Part shown: one piece after another, positions 23,912 through 32,805 of the stretch
How positions within the stretch are numbered: the stretch's first letter is position 1
Layout: every line of letters starts with the position of its first letter
Source of the DNA: Actinobacteria bacterium IMCC26207
GTDB taxonomy: Bacteria; Actinomycetota; Acidimicrobiia; Acidimicrobiales; Microtrichaceae
DNA: 64,000 nucleotides
Direction: 5' to 3'
NCBI GenBank assembly: GCA_001025035.1
Contig: LCZK01000009.1
Coordinates: 248,001 to 312,000 of the forward strand
Position numbers and translations under genes: made by a program
Notes under the pieces: model-generated
The model's database searches: none
The model's input: only the letters and a program-made list of their open reading frames with translations
Told to the model about the DNA's origin: nothing

Positions 23912-26900
23912 TCACGAGAGTGTCTGATTCGTATGTGAAGCCGTCTTTGACACTCCCCAACGAGTAGCAGTGATCGTTGCCGTCACACTGCGGATATTCA
24001 AACTGCTGAACGGAAAGGGCATGGGCGTCAGCGCTGCAGTCGGAAAGCCCGAAAGCTGATGCTGCTGCGAGGTGGTGGTGAAGATGACCGCCCCGCTCAC
24101 GTTGTCTTTGATGGACCATGTGTAGGTGACCGGCCCAGTGCCCGGCAAACCTTCCCAGAAGCTGTCGAAGTTGTAGGTGGCTGCATCCATTCCCCCCCAA
24201 GCTCGCAGCTGAGATGCCCCGACGGAAGTGCGGATGCCAAGGTGGCCATCCTCGTTCACGATCTTCAAGTTGGTCAGCGGGAATCCGCCCGTATTGGGGA
24301 TGGTCACCTGACCAATTGAGTTCTGCAGAAGCGGATTGAGCAGCGTGTTGGCCACATAGTTCGCTGCTGTAGAAACAAATGCGGGCAACCCGTAACAGGT
24401 GAGCCACACGGTGCTTGAACACTTGAGTGTCCAAGCTGCGATCCCGAAGGCCGGATCACCCGGCGAGACCGGCGAGGGCACCAATTTTCGCGTGCCCGTA
24501 TCGAAGGTCAAACCAACTGCTGCAATCGCATCAAGGGCGTAGATATTGCCGGCGGCCGTATCGTTGATCTCGAGGTGCGGAAGGAAGAGGCCGAGTGGCT
24601 TATCGGCCGCGATTGGCGTACTCAGGTAGATCGGTGGCGACTGTGCAACCGTTGGCGAAGCGGGGCTTGACCCAAGATCGAGTCGGCCGTGTTCTGCCAT
24701 GACTCGCAAAGCCTGATTGAGCATCGCGGGGTTGACCCAGGCAGAGAAATCGGTGATCTCATTCTGCGCCCCGAAATGCTGTCGTACTCGTCCGTTAGCG
24801 GTGTTGCCCGTAGTTGGCGAATACGAAGCCGGGAAGCGTCGAGTGTCCCCAACCGGCTTGGTGTCAGTAAAGCGGAAGTCGCCGGTCGCTTCGAGGCCTG
24901 CCCAACTCATGGCCATGTCCCCAGCGCCGCCGCCGTTGCAGCCATAGGGCGTGCAGGTGTTGTTCCATCCAGCGAACAGAACCTGCATGTTGTTGCCCCC
25001 ACCGATTGCCACCGTTGCAGGCACGGCGTTAGGAATGCTCGGTTGGTTCTGAAGCTGGGTTGCCATTGCGGTGTTGATCGCCGGCAGGAGTCCGTTGATC
25101 TTGGTGACCCAGCGGTCGGCAAACGCCGCTGTGTACAAGAAGTTGCATCCCAGCGGCACCGGGCTGACAAACATGTTGTGTACGTTTAGGCCTAGCGGGC
25201 CGATCTGAATGTCTGGCTGCAAAATGGTGCGGGCCGTGTCATTGATGTCCACCGAGGCGTACACCGTTGCCGACCAATCCACCTTCATCTGCCAATAGCA
25301 CGGCACAATTCCAAGGAAGGCAAACGGCACGCTGGCATACCCCTGAATCAGCCAATCGTTCATCGACAAGGTGCCCTTGAGTCGATGCTCGTCATCGCCT
25401 GCGCCTGCATATGAGGTTTGGTCCCAGTCGATGTTGACGTTGGGGGTAGTGGGTGCCGAGTTGTTGATATGGAAGCCAAACCAACCCCAATTGCCACCCT
25501 TCTTGCCCCAGACCCAGTCGCTTGCACCGTCAAGGCCCGACAGTCCGTTCGATATGGCGTTGCTGACAGGAGGAGCAATGGTGCTTTCAAGGTCGTCGCC
25601 CGAAACGCCATTGTCCTCGGTCACCACTCCCTTGCCCGCTGTCACGCCGAATCCGCCGTTGGTGAACGTGGAGTTGTACGCAAGGGGCTGCTTGCCGAGG
25701 TACACCGTGCGCATGTCAGCGCCAAAGAAGTAGAAAGGGTTGATTGCGTTGTTCGAGACGGTTGCCTTGACTTGGAACCCAGGTTCGGCGAGCGGAACAT
25801 CGTCCGGGTCAAAGGGAATGTAGGCCCGAAACATTGCCCGGCGGATTGGAGCAGCAGCGGGAAGACTGAGGTCTTCTTTGTAGCAAAGCACCTGCACCTG
25901 TCCCGAAGCCACCGGTTGACCCGGCACAGCAATCTGCATGAACTCGCCGATGCCGTTGTAGTTCGAGACGATATTCCCGGGGGTGTGCAGCGTGATGCGT
26001 GCTCGCACCAGAGTTTGGATGGCAATCCCCGGAAAAGTTGCCGTGGCATCAAGGTCACCAAGATGGCCCTCAACAATAAAGTGCTTGCGACCATCAATCA
26101 TGGTGGTCTTGAGCTGTCCTAGCTGCGTGGGCGATCCGCTAGCGGGAGCAAAGGTGTTCTGGTAGGGCGAGTAGATGGTGCCTGGTCGCAGAGAAGCTGG
26201 GCTGGGTGCCGAGCGGTTGCTGTCTCGGTTCAAACAGGCTCCTGTGGCGGGCCCGCGATCCTTGACCTGATCCCACCAGATCTCGGCGAACTGCGGGTCA
26301 TCGCCACCCTCTGGTGGAACATAGCCGGGGATCTGGTCGAGGGCATCTAGGCGCCCGGAAGTTCGCAACTCTTCGACGACTGTGTTCACCTTGGCCAAGT
26401 TGTCTGCATAACCCGCAGTCATGGAGCGCACTAGTTCGGCGGAGCCCTCAAGGTTGCTGAAATCCTCGGCGGTGGAGCTGTAATCAAAAGATTCGGAACC
26501 ATCCGAGGGGTTCGCCGCAAGCTCATCAAGCTCGGGGCCTGACTGCAAACCGTCAAGCCGCTTCTTCTCGTCGGCTGCTTCTCGGTCGAGCTGAGCCTGT
26601 GCTGCCTGTTCGGCCTTGGCGGCTGCATCATCTGCGGCTGCCTTCTCGGCATTCATCCTGAGACGCTCAGTGTCCGCAACGGTCCAGTCGCTGTCTTGGG
26701 CCAGAGCCTCACGCACTTGAGTCAGAATCTGCGTTCGTTGCTCCTCAGTGTCGCCAAACTGAGCCGCAAACTCCTTGTCGGCAAGGAGCGCGTCGAGTTC
26801 GGGGTCGATTCCGCCCGTAATGGTTGTTGTCGTGGTCGTCCCAGTAGGAGGAACCGGAGCGGCGCAGGCCGAAACTGCGAGTGTCCCGAGCAGTGCAGTC

Positions 26901-26956
26901 GCGGCAACTCCAGTCCGAATCCGTCGACGCAGCCGTGAAGAGAGTTGTAGTCCCAT
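23912..26956 (-). CDS. Very large secreted lipoprotein (about 1014 residues), function unknown
   Basis: The start is placed at ATG 26956, which has GGGGG upstream and begins a normal signal peptide (SSRLRRRIRTG, hydrophobic core, lipobox VSAC); the frame is open to 27031. After Cys comes a Thr-rich linker, then about residues 60-130 a charged coiled-coil stretch (AEKAAADDAAAKAEQAAQAQ), and then a long beta-rich region with Gly/Asn/Pro turns and paired cysteines. The final 100 residues look like an immunoglobulin-like beta domain (VTYTWSIKDNVSGAVIFTTT, VTATITATRWG). No enzyme motif is seen. It may be a surface adhesin or structural lipoprotein. A TetR gene lies upstream on the same strand. Confidence 0.72.
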   Translation of the reverse strand: MGLQLSSRLRRRIRTGVAATALLGTLAVSACAAPVPPTGTTTTTTITGGIDPELDALLADKEFAAQFGDTEEQRTQILTQVREALAQDSDWTVADTERLRMNAEKAAADDAAAKAEQAAQAQLDREAADEKKRLDGLQSGPELDELAANPSDGSESFDYSSTAEDFSNLEGSAELVRSMTAGYADNLAKVNTVVEELRTSGRLDALDQIPGYVPPEGGDDPQFAEIWWDQVKDRGPATGACLNRDSNRSAPSPASLRPGTIYSPYQNTFAPASGSPTQLGQLKTTMIDGRKHFIVEGHLGDLDATATFPGIAIQTLVRARITLHTPGNIVSNYNGIGEFMQIAVPGQPVASGQVQVLCYKEDLSLPAAAPIRRAMFRAYIPFDPDDVPLAEPGFQVKATVSNNAINPFYFFGADMRTVYLGKQPLAYNSTFTNGGFGVTAGKGVVTEDNGVSGDDLESTIAPPVSNAISNGLSGLDGASDWVWGKKGGNWGWFGFHINNSAPTTPNVNIDWDQTSYAGAGDDEHRLKGTLSMNDWLIQGYASVPFAFLGIVPCYWQMKVDWSATVYASVDINDTARTILQPDIQIGPLGLNVHNMFVSPVPLGCNFLYTAAFADRWVTKINGLLPAINTAMATQLQNQPSIPNAVPATVAIGGGNNMQVLFAGWNNTCTPYGCNGGGAGDMAMSWAGLEATGDFRFTDTKPVGDTRRFPASYSPTTGNTANGRVRQHFGAQNEITDFSAWVNPAMLNQALRVMAEHGRLDLGSSPASPTVAQSPPIYLSTPIAADKPLGLFLPHLEINDTAAGNIYALDAIAAVGLTFDTGTRKLVPSPVSPGDPAFGIAAWTLKCSSTVWLTCYGLPAFVSTAANYVANTLLNPLLQNSIGQVTIPNTGGFPLTNLKIVNEDGHLGIRTSVGASQLRAWGGMDAATYNFDSFWEGLPGTGPVTYTWSIKDNVSGAVIFTTTSQQHQLSGFPTAALTPMPFPFSSLNIRSVTATITATRWGVSKTASHTNQTLS

Positions 26957-27051
26957 ATGTATCGCCCCCAATTGTGTCGGCGTGACGCACGCCAACACGA
27001 TGAGTAGATCCGATAAAAACGGAACGAGCAATCCAAATTACCGAAAAGCCT

Positions 27052-27735
27052 TCATTCGCCCTGTTTTGCAGAGCTTCGCAGGACTGCATCATCGAGATAT
27101 CCCGAGATCATCCGGGCAAGTTCGACGGCGAGTTCATCATCCTCAAGACCCATGCGTTCACCGAAACGCGTGGGCAAGCCAACTGCGCGCTGAACCGTGG
27201 ATGCAGTGACTCGAACGGCGAACTCCACCCGAACACGAAAGGTTGGGTCGTCGATTCCAAACAGTTCGATGATGAGGCCTTGAAGCTCATCGGCAATACC
27301 GGCACCAAAGGACCAATACCGATCGGTGAGCACAGGGTCGTTATAGATCGAGACCATGATTGCGCCATTACTGCGAACAAAGCGAAGAAAGTGCCGAATG
27401 AGCTGGGCAACGATTTCCTCGCGGTCGCCGCCCCGCGCCATCACATCGGCAATTCCTTGGGCGGCCTCTTCTCGAGCCTGTTCGGCATGCATGTCGAACA
27501 GTGCGATGAGCACGTCCTCACGTGCAGCAAAGCGTGCATAAAACGAACTCGCAGACACATCAGCTGCAAGGCAGATGTCTTGCACGGTGAGGTCATTGAA
27601 ACGCTGCCCAATCATCAACTGCTCGGTTGCAAGCAAGATGCGCTCAACAGTCTCACGGCTTCGTTGCTGTTTCGCCGGTACCACCCCGCGAAGTTGGCTT
27701 GGCTCACGCTGCTGGTCAGACACGGGGGTGAACAT
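27052..27735 (-). CDS. TetR-family transcriptional regulator
   Basis: A 227-residue regulator when started at ATG 27735 (the frame continues ten codons further, to 27765). The DNA-binding domain is at about residues 25-75: RETVERILLATEQLMIGQRF, then the helix-turn-helix TVQDICLAADVSASSFYARFAAREDVL. The C-terminal ligand domain is helical and without conserved motif. Both it and the large lipoprotein downstream are on the minus strand with about 95 bases between, so it may control that gene. No clear palindromic operator was found upstream. Confidence 0.88.
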   Translation of the reverse strand: MFTPVSDQQREPSQLRGVVPAKQQRSRETVERILLATEQLMIGQRFNDLTVQDICLAADVSASSFYARFAAREDVLIALFDMHAEQAREEAAQGIADVMARGGDREEIVAQLIRHFLRFVRSNGAIMVSIYNDPVLTDRYWSFGAGIADELQGLIIELFGIDDPTFRVRVEFAVRVTASTVQRAVGLPTRFGERMGLEDDELAVELARMISGYLDDAVLRSSAKQGE

Positions 27736-27783
27736 ACCTTGAATGCGTCCTGATCTGGGCTGCAAGTGCCTAGTCGCAGTTGG

Positions 27784-28866
27784 TCAGCGGCGTAGCCGAT
27801 ACAGCGAAATCTGGGTGGGTCGCAACTGTCCGCGTAGCCAGATTGGGTCGCCGCGATCAACGGGCGAGGAGTAGTCGGCCACCAGGATCGACCCATCTGG
27901 CTCGTGGACCACTGCGGCGAATGCTGTGTCACCACAAGAAGGCAAGTCGAGCACCCAGTCCAGCGAAGGCGTGTTTGTGTTGACAGAGAACAGCGCGCTG
28001 CGCTTGCGCGTGACTGACCAGACTGCCTGATCGACTCGGATTGCGACTGCTCCAGGAACCCAAGAGGGCATGTGGTCGTATCGACCACCGAAGGCGAGTT
28101 GCCGTCGGGCAAACACATACGGCTCGCCCTGCCAGAGAAACAAATTGGGCGAGTCCGGCTTCCGGCTGATCGGCGTGACCCTCAGATGCTCTAGGTCTGG
28201 ACCGAGCAGCAGATCGCCTCCTCGCCGGCTGGGCCCTTCGTTGCGGGTCAGGCCCAGTATCTGACCGTCGGGCAGTTCGACAAGCTCGCACTCGGTGCCG
28301 CCCGGGTGAAGGTCAACTGGGCTGCTCCAAGTATCAAGATCATCGCTCCAGCGCAGCTCCACTACTGGGTCGGCTGGACGAGCGCTGTACATTTTTTCGG
28401 CGCCGCGATACCCGATCATCGCCCAGCGGGTCTGCAGCTTTGTGATGCGCCACGGCACCACAGATTCCTGCAGTGCTGGTTCGGGAGATGTCCAACTGCG
28501 GCCGTCGGTGCTCAGGCGATGCACGCCCTGGGGCTGAAACCTTTTGGGGTCGGTTCCGAGTTTCATAAACCACAGCTGCAGCCGACCTTGGTGAATCACC
28601 CATCGGGGCTCGCGCAGGTCGGCACCGAGCGCCACGGTGACCTCGTGTTGCCAAGGGCCTTCGGGCCCTGGGGCAGAGCTGACCTCGAGGCGAGCTTCGG
28701 CGGAGGCAAAGTGCGAGGGCGCAGTCCTCCAAGCCAGCCACAGCCGGGACTCGAAACGAGTCAGGTCCAGGTTGTTATTGGCACTCAGGCAGTCCACTCC
28801 CGCTGCTGCAGGCCCTGGCACGAGCAAGCCGAGTGGCTCCACAGCGATCATGGGCAGAGTATGCAC
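27784..28866 (-). CDS. Beta-propeller (sialidase/GH43-like fold) protein of unknown substrate
   Basis: A 360-residue protein with repeated blade-like segments of the type seen in five-bladed propellers and sialidases: SRLWLAWRTA, GRLQLWFMKLG, LSTDGRSWTSPEPAL, LRWSDDLDTWSSPVDL, GEPYVFARRQLAF, and DGSILVADYSSPVDRGDP. Several of these contain the Asp-box-like S-x-D-x-G-x-x-W pattern. There is no signal peptide, so it seems cytoplasmic. The catalytic residues of a specific glycoside hydrolase family cannot be pinned down. Its start lies 12 bases after the stop of the HD-domain gene, so they form one operon. Confidence 0.65.
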   Translation of the reverse strand: MHTLPMIAVEPLGLLVPGPAAAGVDCLSANNNLDLTRFESRLWLAWRTAPSHFASAEARLEVSSAPGPEGPWQHEVTVALGADLREPRWVIHQGRLQLWFMKLGTDPKRFQPQGVHRLSTDGRSWTSPEPALQESVVPWRITKLQTRWAMIGYRGAEKMYSARPADPVVELRWSDDLDTWSSPVDLHPGGTECELVELPDGQILGLTRNEGPSRRGGDLLLGPDLEHLRVTPISRKPDSPNLFLWQGEPYVFARRQLAFGGRYDHMPSWVPGAVAIRVDQAVWSVTRKRSALFSVNTNTPSLDWVLDLPSCGDTAFAAVVHEPDGSILVADYSSPVDRGDPIWLRGQLRPTQISLYRLRR

Positions 28867-28878
28867 CAGCGAGCGGCG

Positions 28879-29874
28879 CTAGGACTGAGAAAGCGCCAAA
28901 TCACAGATCGCTTGTTTGGCTGCGATGCCGGCATCTGTAGTCCAGCCGCCATAGACCTTTGTAGTGAATACCTCGAGCACCGCTTCAGTTGCAGCAACCT
29001 TCTCTGCCTGAGATTTGGCAGGCTCTGCACCTTGAGCTGAATCGATCACGCCTGCGCAGATCAAGCGTCGCAGTAGTTCGTCGGCATCCAACTGGTAATA
29101 CTCACCGTCGAACTGCTCTTGATTCACCTGAATCGGGTTGTGCTCGGTCAGAGCAGCCAGGAACTGCTGTTGTAGTTCAATCTGCTGCTCCCCCTCTGGC
29201 TTCCACAGCTGCGCTAGTTCGCCGACTCGCACCTTGAGACGGGCAAAGAGTTGAGAATCTCCGAGACTGTCACCGATTGCCTCGCAGACATTTCGGTAAT
29301 ACCAAAGTGTTCCGGCAAAGCCGCCCTTAAAGTGGTCCCAGAACTTTGCCTGCTCAAGAGTGGTGGTTCCTGCAGCGCGTGCGTCAGCAATCTGAGCCTC
29401 AATGTTGTGCACCTTGTCTGCACAGGTCACTCGCAGACCTGCGGAGTCTGCGGTGTGAATAAGGTGCTCGAAGTGGGCCTCTTTTCGGGGCCGCCACGGC
29501 TGCTTTGCTTCACCCTCGGCCGGGTTGGCATCAGTGCAGAGCTCAACGAAGCTGGTCGCCCGTAGACCGAAACGCTCCCGCAACTCATCGGGCTGAGTCG
29601 GCGTGTCTTCTAAGACATCATGGAGCAGCGCAGCAATGGCCTGATCCTCGTCTCCACCGTCTTCCCACACCAGCGCCGAGACCGCTAGCAGGTGATAGAT
29701 GTAGGGAATCCCCTTCCCGCCCTTTCGTTCTTGATAGCGGTGCTGATCGGCGGCAAAGAGCAGAGCTGCGTCGTAGCGCTCGCTGTATTGAACTCCGCTT
29801 TCCCCCTTAGCCTTGGCTGTAGGCGGTTTGGCAGTAGGCGGTTTGGCTGGTTGTGGACTGGATGTTTCGGTCAT
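28879..29874 (-). CDS. HD-domain phosphohydrolase, larger paralogue
   Basis: A 331-residue HD protein. The N-terminal 25 residues are low complexity (PAKPPTAKPPTAKAK, from 15-bp repeats). The HD domain follows: YHLLAVSALV (His61), AALLHDVLEDTP (His85-Asp86, Glu89-Asp90 like the SpoT hydrolase), FEHLIHTADSAGLRVTCADKVHN for the last metal Asp. The remaining 150 residues are helical and unlike RelA/SpoT synthetase. It probably hydrolyses a nucleotide phosphate; ppGpp is one possibility. Start ATG 29874 has GGGGAG close upstream. It is the first gene of a two-gene operon with the propeller protein. Confidence 0.82.
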   Translation of the reverse strand: MTETSSPQPAKPPTAKPPTAKAKGESGVQYSERYDAALLFAADQHRYQERKGGKGIPYIYHLLAVSALVWEDGGDEDQAIAALLHDVLEDTPTQPDELRERFGLRATSFVELCTDANPAEGEAKQPWRPRKEAHFEHLIHTADSAGLRVTCADKVHNIEAQIADARAAGTTTLEQAKFWDHFKGGFAGTLWYYRNVCEAIGDSLGDSQLFARLKVRVGELAQLWKPEGEQQIELQQQFLAALTEHNPIQVNQEQFDGEYYQLDADELLRRLICAGVIDSAQGAEPAKSQAEKVAATEAVLEVFTTKVYGGWTTDAGIAAKQAICDLALSQS

Positions 29875-29947
29875 CTTCTCCCCTTCTTGTCACCCTTAGA
29901 GTACTCAGGGGGTGTGACAGTTTGCGAAGGCTTCGGGGCCGATTCAG

Positions 29948-31006
29948 TCAACCAAGAACTGCCCTAATCGAGGCTGTCACTGCGGCATCCGCGACCCCCA
30001 GTGCTGCAAGTTCGTCCTCTGCTAGGCCGAGTTGGAGCACCTGCTGCCAACCCTGCACGCCCAGCAGAACTGGAACGGCTAGAGGCGCAGCAAGGTCGTT
30101 CCAAACACCACCCGATACAACTTGGGCGGGAATACTCATCGAAGTGCCATTGACTATGGCGGCAATGACGTCCACGGCCGCATGGGCTGTCACAATCTCG
30201 GTAGTCCGACCGGAAGTAAAAGCAGTAAAGAAGGGTTTTACTGCTACCCGAAGGTCAACCGGCAGCGCCTTGACTTGCTCATAGGCATCATGAAATCGAC
30301 CCTGAGAAATCAGATCTATCATCGCAGCGCGCTCAGCGGGCACCTCTTGTGGAAGGTCGCGAAGGTGCCGATCTCGTCGGATTCGTTCTACACCTGCTTC
30401 GACATCTTCAGCAGCGATTCCTTGAACCTGGATGGAACTCCAAATGGGCACCAGATGGTCCCCATGTTGACCAAGGACCATTGCGCTAACCCGCGTTCTC
30501 GGCACACCAAACTCAACTGCTAGTTCATGCCGAAACCGGAGCGTGTCTGACCATCCAGCAGCGCCAAGTACGCGTTCCGCCGGAAGGTGCTGCGCAAAAA
30601 TATGCACACCCAGCTCAACAGGATTCGATTGCACAATCACCATCGGGGGCTCTGGCAGTTTGGCCAACGCCTCGGCGTACTCTGTAAACATTTCGGCGTT
30701 CATACGCCCCAAAGCGAGCCGGTCCAGAGGAGCCCCCGGATTCAGCGAAACAGTGGCACCGGCCATCATCACAACAATCTCGGCATCGACCTCTGCTGGC
30801 GAAAATGCGAGCTCGATTTGGGGAGCCCAATCAGCAAATGCATCTTGCAGGTCAGCACGCAGACCCCACAGTTCATGCTCGCTCACTCCTCCTCGGTGCC
30901 CAACGAGTTGGAGTCGGGCAGATGCGGGAAGCACCCGTGCTTCAATCAGTTGCATGGCAACCTGGCGGCCACATACTCCGCCTGCTCCGATAATTGCTAC
31001 ATCCAC
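29948..31006 (-). CDS. Lactate/malate dehydrogenase-superfamily protein
   Basis: A 352-residue NAD-binding protein. The N-terminal dinucleotide motif is VAIIGAGGVCGRQVA; the catalytic His is in VLGQHGDHLVPIWS, as in LDH/MDH enzymes, and VVMMAGATVSLNPGAPLDRL corresponds to the active-site loop. In that loop the usual Arg pair of the family (A-G-x-P-R-K-P-G) is not present: the segment reads ATVSLNPG. This suggests a changed substrate, so I do not call it malate or lactate dehydrogenase. It starts with GTG 31006 behind GAGGTGA. Its upstream region is occupied by a 13-bp tandem repeat array. Confidence 0.82.
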   Translation of the reverse strand: MDVAIIGAGGVCGRQVAMQLIEARVLPASARLQLVGHRGGVSEHELWGLRADLQDAFADWAPQIELAFSPAEVDAEIVVMMAGATVSLNPGAPLDRLALGRMNAEMFTEYAEALAKLPEPPMVIVQSNPVELGVHIFAQHLPAERVLGAAGWSDTLRFRHELAVEFGVPRTRVSAMVLGQHGDHLVPIWSSIQVQGIAAEDVEAGVERIRRDRHLRDLPQEVPAERAAMIDLISQGRFHDAYEQVKALPVDLRVAVKPFFTAFTSGRTTEIVTAHAAVDVIAAIVNGTSMSIPAQVVSGGVWNDLAAPLAVPVLLGVQGWQQVLQLGLAEDELAALGVADAAVTASIRAVLG

Positions 31007-31017
31007 GATTCACCTCT

Positions 31018-31127
31018 GACTCTGGACCCTGACTCTGGACCCTGACACTGGACCCTCACCCTGACACTGGACCCTGACACTGGACCCTGACACTGGACCC
31101 TGACACTGGACTCTGACACTGCACCCG
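31018..31127. repeat. 13-bp tandem repeat array (8 units plus a partial) upstream of the dehydrogenase-like gene
   Basis: Units of the pattern GACACTGGACCCT begin at 31018, 31031, 31044, 31063, 31076, 31089, 31102 and 31115, with a six-base partial (CACCCT) at 31057-31062. The first two have GACTCT, the last two have single changes. The array fills most of the space between the GTG start at 31006 (minus) and the methyltransferase at 31185 (plus), so it lies where both promoters should be. The unit is not a multiple of three and the region is non-coding. Confidence 0.95.
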
Positions 31128-31184
31128 GCTGACTGGCGCTGACACTACCGGCGAGCTTCCGTTCGGTGTGTAACCTCCGAAGTC

Positions 31185-32036
31185 ATGACGGCCTCGGGAT
31201 ACATCCACGGATTTGGGGCTCAAGAGGAACGGCGGCTCTGGGAGCAGGCAGGAATCTTGGCTCCCGTTGTTTTCGCCGGACTCCCCCTTCCCCTGAGTGG
31301 GTCGCTACTTGAAATTGGCTGCGGGGTGGGCGCACAGCTTGATCAAGTTGGAACTCGTTGCCCTCAAGTTCAACTCACGGGTATTGACTTGAGCTTGACC
31401 AACTTGAATGCAGCGCAGGGTTTTGTTCCCAGCTCTGCGGCGAGCGCAGCAAGGCTCGTACAGGCTGATGCAACTGCGCTGCCGTTTCGCGATCAGAGCT
31501 TTGACACGGCGATGACGATCTGGATGCTCGAACACGTCAAAGACCCTTCGGCGGTGCTGCAAGAGGCACTGCGAGTTCTGCGGCCAGATGGACTGCTGTT
31601 GTGTACCGAGGTGGATAATGCGACCTTTCGTTTTCTGCCTGAACTACCTGCAATTCAGGGCTGGTGGGATTTGTTCTGCGTTCAGCAGAGCGAAGGTGGT
31701 GGCGACCCGTTCGTGGGACGCAAACTAAGGGGACTGGCTCAGGACTTGGGATGCCAAGAGATTTCGACTCAGGAGCTTGGCATCGTCTCGACCGAACTCA
31801 ACCCTGAACGACGTAGCGAGTTGCTTGCCTACCTTGAGGAACTCTTGATGTCGGGTGCTGAATCCCTGCTCGCCGAACAGCAAGCTGCTGCAACTGGGGC
31901 AGAATCAGCTCTATCGGTAGAAGGCCGACTCGCCGAGGTTCGCAACGAGTTTGCACAGGCCAAGGCCGACCCGAGTATCGGGTTTGAATACCTTGCGGTC
32001 AGACTGACCTGTCGCCCACCGAATTACTCGCTCTAG
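31185..32036 (+). CDS. Class I SAM-dependent methyltransferase
   Basis: A 283-residue methyltransferase with a complete Rossmann core: motif I LLEIGCGVGAQLDQ, acidic Asp in LTGIDLSLTNL, motif II-like LVQADATALPFRDQSFDTAMTIWMLEHV, and VLRPDGLLLCTE. This is the small-molecule type (UbiE/Methyltransf_11). The last 100 residues are helical and acidic and do not point to a substrate. It is divergent from the dehydrogenase-like gene across the 13-bp array and converges with the crotonase gene (13 bases between stops). Confidence 0.88.
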   Translation: MTASGYIHGFGAQEERRLWEQAGILAPVVFAGLPLPLSGSLLEIGCGVGAQLDQVGTRCPQVQLTGIDLSLTNLNAAQGFVPSSAASAARLVQADATALPFRDQSFDTAMTIWMLEHVKDPSAVLQEALRVLRPDGLLLCTEVDNATFRFLPELPAIQGWWDLFCVQQSEGGGDPFVGRKLRGLAQDLGCQEISTQELGIVSTELNPERRSELLAYLEELLMSGAESLLAEQQAAATGAESALSVEGRLAEVRNEFAQAKADPSIGFEYLAVRLTCRPPNYSL

Positions 32037-32049
32037 CTTCGAGAGCCTG

Positions 32050-32805
32050 CTATTCAACCTCGGCCCAGACTGGCGGGCGACGTTCTTTGAAAGCAGCAAT
32101 ACCCTCTTGAGCCTCGCCACTAGCGAACAGCCGGACCGAGAGCTCAGTGAGCTGGACTTCTAGCTGTGCAAAATCTTTGAGCAGCACAGCAGTAGTCAGC
32201 TTTTTTGTCTCGGCCAGACCCACCGGCGAGCAGAGTTGAAACGAGTTCGTCAACTGCTGCAGAACAGCCTCGGGCTGATCGGTTGCAGTCGTGATGAGGC
32301 CAATGCGCTCAGCCTCGGCCGCGTCGAAACGATCACCGGTGAGAAAATACTTCGAGGCTGCCCGGCTGCTGAGTCTGGGAAGAACCGTCAGCGAGATGAT
32401 GGCTGGTGCAACACCGAGTCGAACCTCGCTAAATGCAAAGCTCGACTCCAAGCTGGCAACCGCTACGTCACAGGCTGCAACAAGGCCCAGGCCGCCGCCG
32501 CGAACGTGGCCCTCGATACGGGCCAGAATCGGCTTTGGGCACTCCAGCATCTGAAGCAGGATTGCAGCGAGCTGAGCCATGTCTTTCTCTGGCCCAGAAT
32601 CGCCCGACAGGTCGGCACCTGAGCAAAAAGTGGACGAGGTATGAGCCAGAACCACCGACCGAACTGCAGCGTTGCTCGAGGCCGATTCCAGGTGCGTTGA
32701 AAATTCGTTCATGAGTTGCGCCGACAAGGCATTGCGGTTGGCAGGCGAGTCAAGCGTGATCGTTGCGATTCCCGAGTCCACATTCAGGTGAACGAGTTCG
32801 GTCAT
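32050..32805 (-). CDS. Enoyl-CoA hydratase/isomerase family protein
   Basis: A 251-residue crotonase-fold protein. The oxyanion-hole segments are STFCSGADLSGDS and EGHVRGGGLGLVAACDVAVA. Of the two crotonase glutamates, the second is present (FSEVRLGVAPAIIS), but the first position reads Gly (GGGLGL instead of GGGCEL), as in methylglutaconyl-CoA hydratase-like enzymes of leucine and terpene breakdown. So hydration of a branched unsaturated acyl-CoA is a fair guess. Its ATG overlaps the TGA of the upstream TIGR03084-like gene (32802-32805), so the two are co-translated. Confidence 0.88.
   Translation of the reverse strand: MTELVHLNVDSGIATITLDSPANRNALSAQLMNEFSTHLESASSNAAVRSVVLAHTSSTFCSGADLSGDSGPEKDMAQLAAILLQMLECPKPILARIEGHVRGGGLGLVAACDVAVASLESSFAFSEVRLGVAPAIISLTVLPRLSSRAASKYFLTGDRFDAAEAERIGLITTATDQPEAVLQQLTNSFQLCSPVGLAETKKLTTAVLLKDFAQLEVQLTELSVRLFASGEAQEGIAAFKERRPPVWAEVE

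Noticed and set aside
25418-26122. Plus-strand 234-codon frame inside the large lipoprotein gene
   Set aside because: No ribosome site and no domain; the minus-strand frame has a signal peptide and lipobox and runs for 1014 codons.
28306-29040. Plus-strand 244-codon frame
   Set aside because: Crosses two minus-strand genes including the conserved propeller protein; no support of its own.
31018-31127. Repeat array as a CRISPR
   Set aside because: Units are 13 bp, directly adjacent and without spacers; no cas genes are near.
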